DNA of 64,000 nucleotides. Source: JBDGRJ01 sp042218065 (GTDB lineage: Bacteria; Patescibacteriota; Patescibacteriia; Magasanikbacterales; UBA922). A program made the translations under genes and the position numbers. Below the pieces are notes generated by a model that worked only from the letters and a program-made list of their open reading frames with translations, was not told the DNA's origin and did not search any database. Each line of letters begins with the position of its first letter. Position 1 is the first letter of the stretch. Of the stretch, positions 36,212 to 45,860 are shown piece after piece. The stretch lies in contig JBDGRL010000002.1 of NCBI GenBank assembly GCA_042218065.1, forward strand, positions 51,953 to 115,952, in the 5' to 3' direction.

Positions 36212-38137
36212 ATGAAAGATTTATTTAAAAAATTCGGCGTAGTTATTCTGTCTTTATTAGTTATAGCTGCAGCGCTTAGCTTTTCTCAAGTAGGAAAAGA
36301 AAACCCCAAAAAAACAGGAATTAATACTCTTGTAAACAAGATTCAGCAAGAAAAAGTAGAAAGTGTGACAGTTCAAGGTGATATAATGACGGTGAAACTG
36401 AAGGATCAATCTCGGAAGTTAAGTGTAAAAAAATCCAAGGACCAGTCTTTTTCTGAGTTGATGAGCAATTACGGAATTGATCCAAAAAAGTTATCTAAAG
36501 TTGAGGTCACTATCGAAGGGCAAAGTGGCTGGAAGTATTGGCTTGGTGCATTAGCCCCATATATTTTCCCTCTGTTGATCTTGGGTGCTATAATTTACTT
36601 TATGACTCGTCAAGTAAAAGGTATGAATAATAGGGCAATGGGCTTTGGTAAGGATCAGTCCAAAAAAGCGGAAGAGACGGAAGATACAGAAACAACCTTC
36701 GATGATGTTGCCGGACTAAAAGAAGCAAAAGAAGAATTAGAAGAAGTAGTAGATTTCTTGCAAAGACCAAAACAGTTCAGTGAAATGGGAGCAGAAATAC
36801 CTAAAGGTGTATTGCTTATGGGTGAGCCCGGAACCGGAAAAACCTTAATGGCAAAAGCAGTTGCAGGCGAAGCTGATGTGCCCTTCTTTCATATTAGTGG
36901 TTCTGAGTTTGTAGAGATGTTTGTAGGTGTTGGAGCATCCAGAGTTCGTGATCTATTTGAGAAAGCCAAGAAAAAGGCGCCGGCGATTATATTTATTGAT
37001 GAGTTGGATGCTGTTGGCAGGAAACGAGGTGCTGGTGTAGGTGGTAGCCATGATGAGAGAGAACAAACTCTGAATCAAATATTAGTAGAGATGGATGGCT
37101 TTGACCCCCACTTAGGCGTAATTGTAATGGCTGCCACAAACCGCCCTGATATTTTAGACCAAGCATTGCTGAGACCCGGCAGGTTTGACAGACAAATTAC
37201 CGTAGGAAAACCGGATATTAGAGAACGAGAAGAGATTCTTAAAATTCACGCAAAAGATAAGCCGTTCAAAGAATCCGTGGATTTCCGAGCCGTAGCTGAA
37301 AGGACACCGGGTTTTTCTGGAGCAGATCTGGAAAATCTATTAAATGAAGCTGCTATCTTGGCTGTTAGAAAAGGTAAAGACAAGATCGGACAGGAAATGA
37401 TTTTTGAGTGTATTGAAAGAGTTCTTATGGGTCCTTCTAAAGAGTCTAAAGTTATGACAGATGAAGAAAGAGAGATGACAGCCTATCATGAAGCTGGACA
37501 TGCTATAGTAGGGAATTTCTTGGAGCATTGTGATCCAGTGCGTAAGGTATCAATTATTGGTCGAGGCAAAGCAGGGGGATATACCTTATCAATGCCGGAA
37601 GAAGATGAGAACTACAAGACACTTCGGCAATTAAAAGATAAATTAGCGATGATGATGGGGGGATATGTAGTTGAAAAGAAGATTTATGGTGATGAAAGCG
37701 TTTCAACTGGACCTTCAAATGATCTTCAAAAAGCTACTCAAGTAGCAAGTAAGATGGTAAAAAGATATGGCATGAGTGATTCCTTGGCTCCTAGAAGTTA
37801 TGGAGAGAACGATGAAACAATATTCTTAGCTCAGGAGATTCATGAAGAACAAGACTATAGTGAGGAGACTGCCAGCAAGATCGATAAAGAAATAAATGCT
37901 ATATTAACTGAAGCTCGAGATAGAGCAAGGAAGATAGTAGATGAAAAAGAAGATGAGCTAGAAGAGCTGGTAAGAACTTTGCTAGAGAAGGAGACTATAG
38001 AAAAAGAGGAGTTTGATAAAATTATGGAAGGTGAAGTTGTATTAGAAGATGAAGGCCAAAAAGAAGAAGACAAAAAACAAGATTTAGACGAACAAGATAA
38101 TCAAGAAAACGATAATACAAGCGAAGACAAAGAATAA
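36212..38137 (+). CDS. ftsH: ATP-dependent zinc metalloprotease FtsH
   Basis: 641 residues. Two N-terminal membrane helices (about 6-22 and 107-128) flank a small external domain. The AAA module has Walker A GEPGTGKT (204-211), Walker [13 protein letters not shown] and the second region of homology RPGRFDRQI. The peptidase has HEAGH (426-430) and a downstream Asp ligand. A long acidic coiled-coil tail follows. It degrades misassembled membrane proteins and regulators. A perfect consensus promoter precedes it and a bidirectional terminator follows. Confidence 0.97.
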   Translation: MKDLFKKFGVVILSLLVIAAALSFSQVGKENPKKTGINTLVNKIQQEKVESVTVQGDIMTVKLKDQSRKLSVKKSKDQSFSELMSNYGIDPKKLSKVEVTIEGQSGWKYWLGALAPYIFPLLILGAIIYFMTRQVKGMNNRAMGFGKDQSKKAEETEDTETTFDDVAGLKEAKEELEEVVDFLQRPKQFSEMGAEIPKGVLLMGEPGTGKTLMAKAVAGEADVPFFHISGSEFVEMFVGVGASRVRDLFEKAKKKAPAIIFIDELDAVGRKRGAGVGGSHDEREQTLNQILVEMDGFDPHLGVIVMAATNRPDILDQALLRPGRFDRQITVGKPDIREREEILKIHAKDKPFKESVDFRAVAERTPGFSGADLENLLNEAAILAVRKGKDKIGQEMIFECIERVLMGPSKESKVMTDEEREMTAYHEAGHAIVGNFLEHCDPVRKVSIIGRGKAGGYTLSMPEEDENYKTLRQLKDKLAMMMGGYVVEKKIYGDESVSTGPSNDLQKATQVASKMVKRYGMSDSLAPRSYGENDETIFLAQEIHEEQDYSEETASKIDKEINAILTEARDRARKIVDEKEDELEELVRTLLEKETIEKEEFDKIMEGEVVLEDEGQKEEDKKQDLDEQDNQENDNTSEDKE

Positions 38138-38157
38138 GTATCAATCTTCAATAAAGT

Positions 38158-38190
38158 AAAAAGCCCCAGATTTTAGGTTGGGGCTTTTTT
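38158..38190. terminator. Bidirectional terminator between ftsH and uvrA
   Basis: AAGCCCC (38161-38167) pairs with GGGGCTT (38180-38186), with a run of T on the plus side and a run of A on the left that becomes a T-run on the minus strand. It serves the convergent ftsH and uvrA transcripts. Confidence 0.9.
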
Positions 38191-38255
38191 AATATCTCTT
38201 TTTATTTTCCTGGCTTAAGGTTGAAGTAGTGGAAATTTGTTCAATCACTACATTA

Positions 38256-41084
38256 TTATAGAACCTCTTTTAAGTACTTGCCAGTATAACTGTCATCAAC
38301 TTTAGTAATATCTTCAGGGGTTCCTTCCGCAATTACTTGCCCTCCTTTTTTGCCACCTTCAGGTCCCATATCTATTACCCAATCTGCACATTTTATTACA
38401 TCTAGATTGTGCTCTATTGTGAGTACTGTATTTCCTTTTTCTACTAGCTCATTCAGAACCATTAGCAGCTTTTTTATATCCTCAAAGTGTAATCCGGTAG
38501 TAGGCTCATCTAATATGTAAAGAGTATCACCTGTATCACGCTTTGACAACTCTTTTGCTAACTTAATTCTTTGTGCCTCACCTCCTGATAAAGTAGTAGC
38601 TGGCTGTCCTAAGCGAAGATAACCCAACCCTACATCTCTCAATACTTTTAACTTGGAAGCTATAGGTTTATGGTCGTTAAAGAAACGGTAGGCTTCGTGA
38701 ATTGTCATATCTAGAACATCTGCTATATTCTTTTGTCTGTAATGTACTTCGAGTGTTTCTTGGTTATATCTATTTCCTTGGCATTCCGGGCATTTAATAT
38801 AAACATCTGACATGAACTGCATAGAAATTTCCTTGTATCCATTGCCACTACAAGCTTCGCATCTACCTGCACCTTTTACATTAAAGGAGAAATAGCCTGG
38901 ATCCATCCCTTTCATCTTAGCTTCTGGAGTATCTGCAAAAACCTCTCGGATCGGAGTAAATAGTCCGGTATAGGTAGCGGGGTTAGATCGAGGTGTTCTG
39001 CCTATAGGATCTTGGTCTATTGTTATCACTTTGTTTAGATATCCAGTACCCTTTATACCCTCATGTGCGGCCGGTTCATCTTTGGCTCGGTGGAATTCTT
39101 GGTGGAGTGATTTGGATAGAATATCAGTAACTAAAGTAGATTTTCCAGAACCTGATACACCAGTCACGCATGTGAATTTACCTAGAGGTATATCTACATC
39201 TATATTTTTGAGGTTGTGCGCCTTAGCTCCTTTAACTTCAAGATTTACGTCCTTACCTTCTCTTCTTTCTTGTGGTACTTCTATTTTTTCTCTTCCTGTT
39301 AGATAACCAGCTGTAACGGATTTTTCTACATCTTTGATTTCATCAGGAGACCCTTCTGCTATTATTTTTCCGCCGTGCTTTCCGGCTCTAGGACCCAAGT
39401 CAATTACATGGTCTGCTGCTTCTATAGTTTGTTCGTCGTGTTCTACTACTATTACTGTATTCTCCTTTTCTTTTAATGTGTTTAGGGTATCGATAAGTTT
39501 TTGATTATCTTTTGCGTGCAATCCTATGGTAGGTTCATCAAGGACATATATGACATTAGTAAGACCTGTTGAAATTTGAGTTGATAATCTAATTCTTTGG
39601 GCTTCCCCTCCAGCTAAGGTGTTTAGAGACCTGTCTAGAGTTAGGTAATAGAGACCCACTTTATTTAGATCTTTTAGTCTCTGATTTATTTCTTTAGCTA
39701 TAGGTTTAGCGATATTCAGTTTTTGCTCAGATATTTGTTTTGTTAGTTCATTCTCTTCATCTGATGACAATCTTTCAAAGATGTCTTGTGCTTCTTCGAT
39801 AGTCTTTTCGGTGATATCTGCAATTGAATGACCACCAATTTTTACGGACAAGCTGGATGGTTTTAATCTTTTACCTTCGCAAATAGAACAGACTTTTTCT
39901 TTCATATATTTTTCAATCTTGTCTTTTACATAGTCTGAGTCTGTTTCGTTATGTCTCTGGGTGAGATCAGGAACTACTCCTGAGAATGTTTTGGTTTTTC
40001 CATTTATTTCATACTCATTACTGTCTCCGTAGAGTAAAACATCTATAACTTCTTCTGGTAGGTTTTTTACTTTCTCTTCCATGGAGAAGTTATGTTCTTC
40101 AGCTACTTGTTTTAGTAGTTGCTTCTTTTGTTTTTTGTTTCCTGTAAGGCGTGCCCATGGTTGAATAGCACCTTCATCAAGACTTAAATCTTCGTTAGGG
40201 ATAACCATATCTGGCTCTACCTCCATTGTATAACCTAGTCCATTACATCTAGGACAAGCCCCATAGGGGCTGTTGAAGCTGAAAGATCTGGTTTCCAGAG
40301 GCTGGAACTCTTCTTCTGCTTCTTTTGCAAATGGGACGGTTGAATAAATATACTCTTCTTCGCTTGATTTATCATAAATATTAATGAATCCATCTGAGAG
40401 ATCCAAAGCTTTATCGACCAGCATTTGAATGTTGTGATTTTTGTCTTCTTCAAGGGTTTCTATTACTAGTTCTACTGTATATTTTTTATCTTCTTCAAAA
40501 TCGTAGTCTTCAAGGTCGTGGATAGTTAGCATTTCTCCGTTTATCCTTAGGTCAGAGCATCCCACCGGTTCAATTCTGGATATAAGACGATCTGGCTCTA
40601 CCTCTTCTTTTCTAACTATAGGAGACAATAAAACAACTTCTCCTTCTGAGTTGTTCCACAGCTTTCTTACTTCTTCAGTAATTTCTCCGCTGGTGTAGCT
40701 TTCAGCTTTTTCTCCGGTTTCTGGATCATATTGTGTTCCAGCACGAGCAAATAACAGTCTTAAAAGATCATATATTTCTGTAGCAGTACCAACTGTAGAG
40801 CGCGGATTTTGATTTTTGTTTTGTTGACTTATTGCTATGGTTGGTGATAATCCTTCTATAGCCTCTACATCCGGCTTGTCTTCTATATCCATAAACTTTC
40901 TCGCCTGTGCGCTCATGCTTTCGGCATATCTACGTTGTCCTTCGGCATAGATGGTATCGAATGCAAGAGAGGACTTTCCGGACCCAGAAAGTCCGGTGAT
41001 TACAGTCAACTCATTCTTTGGGATTTCTACGGATACATCTTTTAAGTTGTGTACGTTTGTGTTTTTTACTTTTATTTTTTGCAT
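38256..41084 (-). CDS. uvrA: Excinuclease ABC subunit A
   Basis: 942 residues, full length. Two ABC ATPase halves: Walker A GLSGSGKSS (31-39) and GVSGSGKST in the second half, with signature motifs LAGGEAQRIRL and LSGGEAQRIKL. Zinc-binding Cys pairs are seen in CPRCNGLGY and in CEACSGNGY with CPECQGNRY. It finds bulky DNA lesions with UvrB in nucleotide excision repair. It follows the Cys-rich membrane protein gene by 17 nt on the same strand and may share its transcript. uvrB and uvrC are not in this window. Confidence 0.98.
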   Translation of the reverse strand: MQKIKVKNTNVHNLKDVSVEIPKNELTVITGLSGSGKSSLAFDTIYAEGQRRYAESMSAQARKFMDIEDKPDVEAIEGLSPTIAISQQNKNQNPRSTVGTATEIYDLLRLLFARAGTQYDPETGEKAESYTSGEITEEVRKLWNNSEGEVVLLSPIVRKEEVEPDRLISRIEPVGCSDLRINGEMLTIHDLEDYDFEEDKKYTVELVIETLEEDKNHNIQMLVDKALDLSDGFINIYDKSSEEEYIYSTVPFAKEAEEEFQPLETRSFSFNSPYGACPRCNGLGYTMEVEPDMVIPNEDLSLDEGAIQPWARLTGNKKQKKQLLKQVAEEHNFSMEEKVKNLPEEVIDVLLYGDSNEYEINGKTKTFSGVVPDLTQRHNETDSDYVKDKIEKYMKEKVCSICEGKRLKPSSLSVKIGGHSIADITEKTIEEAQDIFERLSSDEENELTKQISEQKLNIAKPIAKEINQRLKDLNKVGLYYLTLDRSLNTLAGGEAQRIRLSTQISTGLTNVIYVLDEPTIGLHAKDNQKLIDTLNTLKEKENTVIVVEHDEQTIEAADHVIDLGPRAGKHGGKIIAEGSPDEIKDVEKSVTAGYLTGREKIEVPQERREGKDVNLEVKGAKAHNLKNIDVDIPLGKFTCVTGVSGSGKSTLVTDILSKSLHQEFHRAKDEPAAHEGIKGTGYLNKVITIDQDPIGRTPRSNPATYTGLFTPIREVFADTPEAKMKGMDPGYFSFNVKGAGRCEACSGNGYKEISMQFMSDVYIKCPECQGNRYNQETLEVHYRQKNIADVLDMTIHEAYRFFNDHKPIASKLKVLRDVGLGYLRLGQPATTLSGGEAQRIKLAKELSKRDTGDTLYILDEPTTGLHFEDIKKLLMVLNELVEKGNTVLTIEHNLDVIKCADWVIDMGPEGGKKGGQVIAEGTPEDITKVDDSYTGKYLKEVL

Positions 41085-41101
41085 AATTTTTTTGATTTTT
41101 G

Positions 41102-42724
41102 TTAATAACCAGGCATCGATGATTCAGGTTTACATCTAGTGGGGTCCTCTGAACCAATGATTTCTACTACAGCACCAATTCCTCCTCCTATGCCTGCACA
41201 TAGAGGTGAGACTACTGCTCCTGCGCCACTTATCACGCAAGCAGCTCCTGTGCCGGTGCCTCCAGCCGCAGCTGCTTTCCATATATCAAGATTATTGTTA
41301 GGTAAAGGAGGAAAGTCAGTTCTGCTTAAATTAATGTTACAAGTAAATCCATTTTTTAGCTCTGTTTTTTTAATTAAATATTTTTCTGGTGGAATTTCTC
41401 CTGGGATTTTTTTATGTTTCCCTTCAATATAAGCAGTAGTAGCTTTACAAGTACATCTTGTGACAGCCTGCTTTGGGTCACTACAATCTACTCCACTGTT
41501 AGCACTTAGTGTACTGCCTAGATTAACAGAACAGTTGTTTTTACCGGGTACTCTCCCTAAAGCATACCAATCTGGAAGTGTGTCCCCCCTGCGCCAAATT
41601 GCTTCTGCAGCAGCACCTAAAGAGCCAGTTCCTCCATCTACTATTTGTGCACCCAAGTAGTAACCTACAGTATCTTTACAATCTGAATCAAAACTAGTTA
41701 TTTTATATGTTTGTCTTCCTTCTTTAAGAGCAGGAAGGGATCCACTTTTGGCTTGTTTTGTTTTAACATCGCCGTTGGAGCAAACTTCCAGTAAACCTAG
41801 CGTTTTTATATATCTCTCATCTTTGGCTTTTCCTGATATTATTCCTTTAAATCCAGATCCTGTTATTACCCCACCAAGCACTCCTTTTTTACAACTTCTA
41901 TTAGGTATACCTACACAAACTTCTTTTTTGTTTCCACAGCTTATACCCTTACAAGTTTGAGAAGAGCCCTTTATATAGTACGATTTACTACAGGTTTTAT
42001 TATTTTTTTTCTGCATGTTTTTTATTTTAAACCAATCAGAAACTTCTGACTTTTTTGTCCACCCTTTCTTGTTTCCGGTTTTTCCTGCTTTGCCAATTTT
42101 TTTCTTCTTGTTGGAAATATTTTGACACACCGGAGCCGTAAGAACTTGTTTTTTAATCATCCATGTTTGGGGAAGTCTAAGATTTACCAAAGCAGGATTA
42201 ATAGTGTTTAAAATTAGAAAAGATGTAGTTAATAAAACTAAACCCCCAATAGCACCTCCTATTCTCTTTTTTGCTTTTTTTATAATTTTTTTTCTGCCTC
42301 CGGATACAGTCCACTGAATTCCTGATACTAAGATCACAAGAGCTGCTAATGTTGCTCCAGCTATCATTGACCACCTATACATAAACCGAATAAATTCCCC
42401 CATGTTAGCAAAGCCTGCTTTTGTTCCTTTACCAGAAAAGCTTATTTGAGTTTCAGCTCTTCCTTCAGGTAGGCAAAATCCTGCAGGCTCTTTCTTTCCT
42501 GTTTTGGCACTATATATTTTGGTACCCCCACAAGCCTCTCGAGCGTCCCTATTATTTGCTGCTGGATAAAAGAAGTCTTCACGATTTTCAGCATTTTGAT
42601 GTTGGTTTAAGCACTCTGGTTTTGCAAAACATCTTTGATCAATAGCAGTATGTACGGTTTTCGGGGCGGAAATGAAAATTAAAGCTACAAGAGAAAATAT
42701 AATTGTAAAATATTTTTTACTCAT
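41102..42724 (-). CDS. Cys-rich exported membrane protein with VirB2-like helix pair
   Basis: 540 residues with about 20 cysteines. A signal helix (5-20) is followed by a Cys-containing segment, a helix pair (about 116-139 and 154-174) separated by a Lys/Arg-rich turn, and a long exported region with many Cys, ending in a Gly/Ala-rich hydrophobic stretch. The helix pair with its basic turn resembles VirB2/TrbC-type pilin-like proteins found in type IV secretion loci. It overlaps the DsbA-like gene by 8 nt, which suggests that DsbA forms its disulfides. The function is unknown; a surface appendage or secretion component is one possibility. Confidence 0.75.
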   Translation of the reverse strand: MSKKYFTIIFSLVALIFISAPKTVHTAIDQRCFAKPECLNQHQNAENREDFFYPAANNRDAREACGGTKIYSAKTGKKEPAGFCLPEGRAETQISFSGKGTKAGFANMGEFIRFMYRWSMIAGATLAALVILVSGIQWTVSGGRKKIIKKAKKRIGGAIGGLVLLTTSFLILNTINPALVNLRLPQTWMIKKQVLTAPVCQNISNKKKKIGKAGKTGNKKGWTKKSEVSDWFKIKNMQKKNNKTCSKSYYIKGSSQTCKGISCGNKKEVCVGIPNRSCKKGVLGGVITGSGFKGIISGKAKDERYIKTLGLLEVCSNGDVKTKQAKSGSLPALKEGRQTYKITSFDSDCKDTVGYYLGAQIVDGGTGSLGAAAEAIWRRGDTLPDWYALGRVPGKNNCSVNLGSTLSANSGVDCSDPKQAVTRCTCKATTAYIEGKHKKIPGEIPPEKYLIKKTELKNGFTCNINLSRTDFPPLPNNNLDIWKAAAAGGTGTGAACVISGAGAVVSPLCAGIGGGIGAVVEIIGSEDPTRCKPESSMPGY

Positions 42725-43469
42725 CCTTTATTTCTTTTAAAATAATCTCTCTCCATTGTTTTTTACTTAATACTCCCTGTATTTTTTTATTATTTACGAT
42801 AAATGTTGGGGTGCCTTTAACTCCTACAGAAATACCATCAGCTAAATCTTTTTTAACTCTCTTTAGATATTTCTGTTTATCGAAACATGTTTTGAACTGC
42901 TCGATATTCAGTGACAAATCCCTCGCTATTTTTAGGTAAGCTGATCTATTAAACTGTTTTCTTTCAAATATTTTATCGTAAAACTTCCAGAACTTATCCT
43001 GCTCTTGGGCGCATGTAGATGCAATAGCTGCTTGTCTAGCATGTGGGTGGATAGAAGTTAGAGGGAAATGCTTGAATACTACTGTAATAGCAGGCTGGTA
43101 TGTATTCATAATCTTTTTCAAGTCAGAATACTGCTTTTGGCAGAACGGGCATTCAAAATCCATAAACGCGACTATAGTTACCTGTTTTCCTGAACCATAT
43201 TTCGGATTATAGTCTCTGATTATGCTTTGTACTTTTCGTTTATTTAGTTTCTTACCTTTTGCTTTTTTAGTGATTTTTTTACTGCTAGAGAAACCACCTT
43301 CGAACTTTTTTACTAACTCCTTTTTTGCATCTTGATTACCATACTCCAACTGGTAGCTGTAATAAACTACCTTAGCTCCAAATAGAAGAAAGAATAAAAA
43401 TACAATCCCCAACAATGAAAGGAACACTTTGCCTGCTGCTGTTTTGTGAAAAGGTTTATCTTCAGACAT
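42717..43469 (-). CDS. Membrane-anchored DsbA-like thiol oxidoreductase
   Basis: 250 residues. One N-terminal membrane helix (about 14-32), a Lys-rich linker and a thioredoxin-fold DsbA domain with active site Cys107-Pro-Phe-Cys110 in MDFECPFC, two additional Cys (in STCAQEQ and FKTCFDK) and the cis-Pro segment KGTPTF. Domain order and anchor resemble the BdbD/DsbA group that introduces disulfides in exported proteins. It is the first gene of the operon with the Cys-rich protein, with an 8-nt overlap. A consensus promoter precedes it. Confidence 0.92.
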   Translation of the reverse strand: MSEDKPFHKTAAGKVFLSLLGIVFLFFLLFGAKVVYYSYQLEYGNQDAKKELVKKFEGGFSSSKKITKKAKGKKLNKRKVQSIIRDYNPKYGSGKQVTIVAFMDFECPFCQKQYSDLKKIMNTYQPAITVVFKHFPLTSIHPHARQAAIASTCAQEQDKFWKFYDKIFERKQFNRSAYLKIARDLSLNIEQFKTCFDKQKYLKRVKKDLADGISVGVKGTPTFIVNNKKIQGVLSKKQWREIILKEIKDE

Positions 43470-43486
43470 TTTTGGATTACGCAGAT

Positions 43487-43513
43487 ATTATAACAAAAAA
43501 TAGTAGTTGTCAA
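43487..43513 (-). promoter_or_regulatory. Promoter of the dsbA-like operon
   Basis: On the minus strand TTGACA (43513-43508) and TATAAT (43492-43487) are both perfect, but the spacer is 15 nt, 2 nt shorter than ideal. It lies 18 nt before the ATG. Confidence 0.65.
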
Positions 43514-43712
43514 CAGCAAAATAGAGACAGCTGAAATATATTTTTTAAAACTTGGGTTCAAATATTTTTCTAATCTCGCTGGTCAAATAATTTGATAATT
43601 TCGATATAGAAAAGATAGTCCTACATTCGGTGAATAGGCTCTTTTTCAAAAGTTCTAAGAGGAAAAGTTATAGCAACTATAGAAACCAATCGTTATATAC
43701 TGTCTTTATGCT

Positions 43713-44768
43713 TCAAAATTTATTTTTAATATTTTCTAAATTTATATTACCTTTTTCCAATTGTTCTTTAGCTTTTTGCATTTGTTTTTGTAAATTTTTT
43801 CCACCCTCTTTATTATTTTTCAAGAATGAGTCAACTGAGTCTGACTTATTTTTAAAATTTTCTAGGAGTGAGTCATTGTTTCCACCAAAAAAACCACTTG
43901 TCATTTCTTCTATAGAGGTAATACTTTCATTAGATGGCTTATCAATTTGTGTGGATACTCCATACTCTGTAATTTGTATATCAATATTTGCTGTTATTTC
44001 CTGCGTTTTACTTTTTATACCTGCAGTTTTTGAATTAATTTTCATATTTTCTCCTTTTATTCTGTATATTCTGTAATCCTCAGCACCTATCCACAGGTCG
44101 ATTTTTGAGCTATCAGGCATCTCACTTATTTTGGACAAGAATTTATTTTGATTACTATATTTTTTGTTTATTTTTGTAATTTTAGTTTGAACTTTATTGA
44201 TTCCTTGCTTATTTGGTTTGACTACATAATGATAGGCAGTTTTTCCTGAGATTTTTTCTAGACCTTTGTCTTGTACCACCTCGAGAAGTTTATTCTTTTT
44301 GATTATCTCTTTAATTTTTTTACTCTGCTGTGTATTTATTTCTTTATTTTTATTTGACATTGACATTTTTAACCACTTATCTCCCAGGAGCGCTGAACCT
44401 TTACCTTCTATAGGTTTAATGTACATATCTGATCCTATTTGGATTACTTCTAATTTTCGAGTTCCACTCTTGCCTGACATAGTTATAGTTTGTTTCGTTT
44501 CACTTTTACTTATTGTTCGGTTTGATTTTCCTGTTAAGATTAGCTTGTTGTAGTTCTCGCTTTGTCCTAGTGCTGAAGGTATATTTAATCCTTCTTGTAG
44601 ATTCATCTCTGCAGTGAAGTTGAAGGATAATTGTTTTGTCATCTCAGCTTTCATCTTATTCATCACCTCTCTTGGGTTTTCTGAGGTTTTAGGGTTTGAG
44701 CAACTAGCTCCTATTAGGAAAAATACTATAAGAAAAGAAAATAGACTGAGTGTCTTTTTAATATTCAT
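43713..44768 (-). CDS. Lipoprotein, LppX/LolA-like beta fold possible
   Basis: 351 residues. A lipoprotein signal ends in IGASC with Cys23. The mature part alternates beta strands and charged turns, with SFNFTAEMNLQEGL, KLEVIQIGSDMYIKP and DLWIGAEDYRIYRI, a pattern like the LppX/LprG/LolA superfamily of lipid-binding lipoproteins. The C-terminus (about 300-351) is a Lys/Asn-rich helix. It is probably anchored on the outer face of the membrane. The fold assignment is tentative. It is divergent from rpsB. Confidence 0.75.
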   Translation of the reverse strand: MNIKKTLSLFSFLIVFFLIGASCSNPKTSENPREVMNKMKAEMTKQLSFNFTAEMNLQEGLNIPSALGQSENYNKLILTGKSNRTISKSETKQTITMSGKSGTRKLEVIQIGSDMYIKPIEGKGSALLGDKWLKMSMSNKNKEINTQQSKKIKEIIKKNKLLEVVQDKGLEKISGKTAYHYVVKPNKQGINKVQTKITKINKKYSNQNKFLSKISEMPDSSKIDLWIGAEDYRIYRIKGENMKINSKTAGIKSKTQEITANIDIQITEYGVSTQIDKPSNESITSIEEMTSGFFGGNNDSLLENFKNKSDSVDSFLKNNKEGGKNLQKQMQKAKEQLEKGNINLENIKNKF

Positions 44769-44797
44769 GACATTATTATTAATGTGTTGTTAATTAA

Positions 44798-44826
44798 ATT
44801 ATGCAAAAAATATTATTGAATTACAA
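44798..44826 (-). promoter_or_regulatory. Promoter of the LppX-like lipoprotein gene
   Basis: On the minus strand TTGTAA (44826-44821), a 17-nt spacer and CATAAT (44803-44798), 30 nt before the ATG. It is back to back with the rpsB promoter. Confidence 0.55.
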
Positions 44827-44852
44827 TAGTTGTTAAGAATGCTAAATTCAAG

Positions 44853-44881
44853 TTGACAAAACTTAGATCTTTTATTAAAAT
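44853..44881 (+). promoter_or_regulatory. Promoter of rpsB
   Basis: TTGACA (44853-44858), a 17-nt spacer and TAAAAT (44876-44881). Transcription should start near 44888, leaving a leader of about 230 nt. Confidence 0.75.
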
Positions 44882-44904
44882 ACGCCCGTTAATTAATTTA
44901 TCAA

Positions 44905-45090
44905 TCACTCGCTCCACCAACATAGGTGAAATTTCCTCTGCCTTTTGTTTTGTTCTAACCCTTGTTATTTATTAAAAACGGGTTTTGGAGGGCGCAGCGA
45001 AGCGAGCACTCCAACCCCGGAACAAAATGAGAATGAGTTTTTAATAAATAACAAGGGTTAGGCTCACAAAGGTGGCCCAGAGCGAGGTAG
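44905..45090 (+). promoter_or_regulatory. Structured rpsB leader, probable S2 autoregulatory element
   Basis: Three tiers of pairing are visible. Outer: CTCGCTC (44908-44914) with GAGCGAG (45080-45086), then CACC (44915-44918) with GGTG (45071-45074). Middle: a perfect 25-bp stem, 44955-44979 with 45037-45061. Inner: TTGGAG (44985-44990) with CTCCAA (45009-45014). A competing pairing TTTTGTTC/GAACAAAA is possible. The closing stem ends about 30 nt before the rpsB ATG. An S2-binding leader is inferred from position and structure. Confidence 0.65.
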
Positions 45091-45115
45091 TAAAAGGAAA
45101 ATTAACCAAAATCTT

Positions 45116-45835
45116 ATGGAAGTACCTTCAATAGTCGATATGTTAAAGGCCGGGATGCACTTCGGTCACAAAGCTTCACGTTGGTATCCAAAAATGGAAC
45201 CATACATTTTCGAGGAACGACAAGGCATTCATGTGATTGATCTGGAGAAAACTCAGGAGATGTTGGCGGATATGCTTGAGGAGATAAAAGAGAGAGCTGC
45301 TGATGGTGAAACTATTCTCTTTATGAGCACCAAGCCTCAGGCTAGTGATGTATTAGAAAGTGCAGCTCAAGAAGTGGATATGCCTTATCTTGCAGACCGT
45401 TGGGTAGGTGGATTGTTTACAAACTTTTCTGAGGTTAGAAAGTCTGTTGATAAGTATCTGGATTTAAAAGAACAGAGAGCTAGCGGAGAACTTGAGAGAT
45501 ACACGAAAAAAGAGCAAGTGGAAATCTCAAAGTACATTGATAAAAAAGAGGAGTATTTAGGAGGTCTGACCTCTCTTAAGGAAGTTCCGGATGTGCTTTT
45601 TGTCCCTTCGGTTCAAAATGAGAAAATAGCCACCAAAGAAGCCAGAGAAAGTGGAGTGGAAGTTATAGGAGTTTGTGATACTAATGCTGACCCAGAAGAA
45701 GCTGATGTATTTGTGCCTGCAAACGATGATGCGGTAAAGTCAATTGAAATGATTGTAAATTTAGTTCGCGATGCTATTAAAGAAGGACTAGAAGAGTACG
45801 AGAAAGAACAAACAATCAAAGAAGAAAATAATTAA
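45116..45835 (+). CDS. rpsB: 30S ribosomal protein S2
   Basis: 239 residues. The family blocks are clear: MLKAGMHFGHKASRWYPKM, YIFEERQGIHVIDLEKT, PYLADRWVGGLFTNFSEV, KEVPDVLFVPSVQNEKIA and GVCDTNADPEEADVFVPANDDA. It is part of the small subunit near the mRNA exit region. It is transcribed from a strong promoter through a long structured leader and followed 25 nt later by tsf, the usual bacterial order. Confidence 0.98.
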   Translation: MEVPSIVDMLKAGMHFGHKASRWYPKMEPYIFEERQGIHVIDLEKTQEMLADMLEEIKERAADGETILFMSTKPQASDVLESAAQEVDMPYLADRWVGGLFTNFSEVRKSVDKYLDLKEQRASGELERYTKKEQVEISKYIDKKEEYLGGLTSLKEVPDVLFVPSVQNEKIATKEARESGVEVIGVCDTNADPEEADVFVPANDDAVKSIEMIVNLVRDAIKEGLEEYEKEQTIKEENN

Positions 45836-45860
45836 TTCAATTTAAAATAATAAAAATAAA

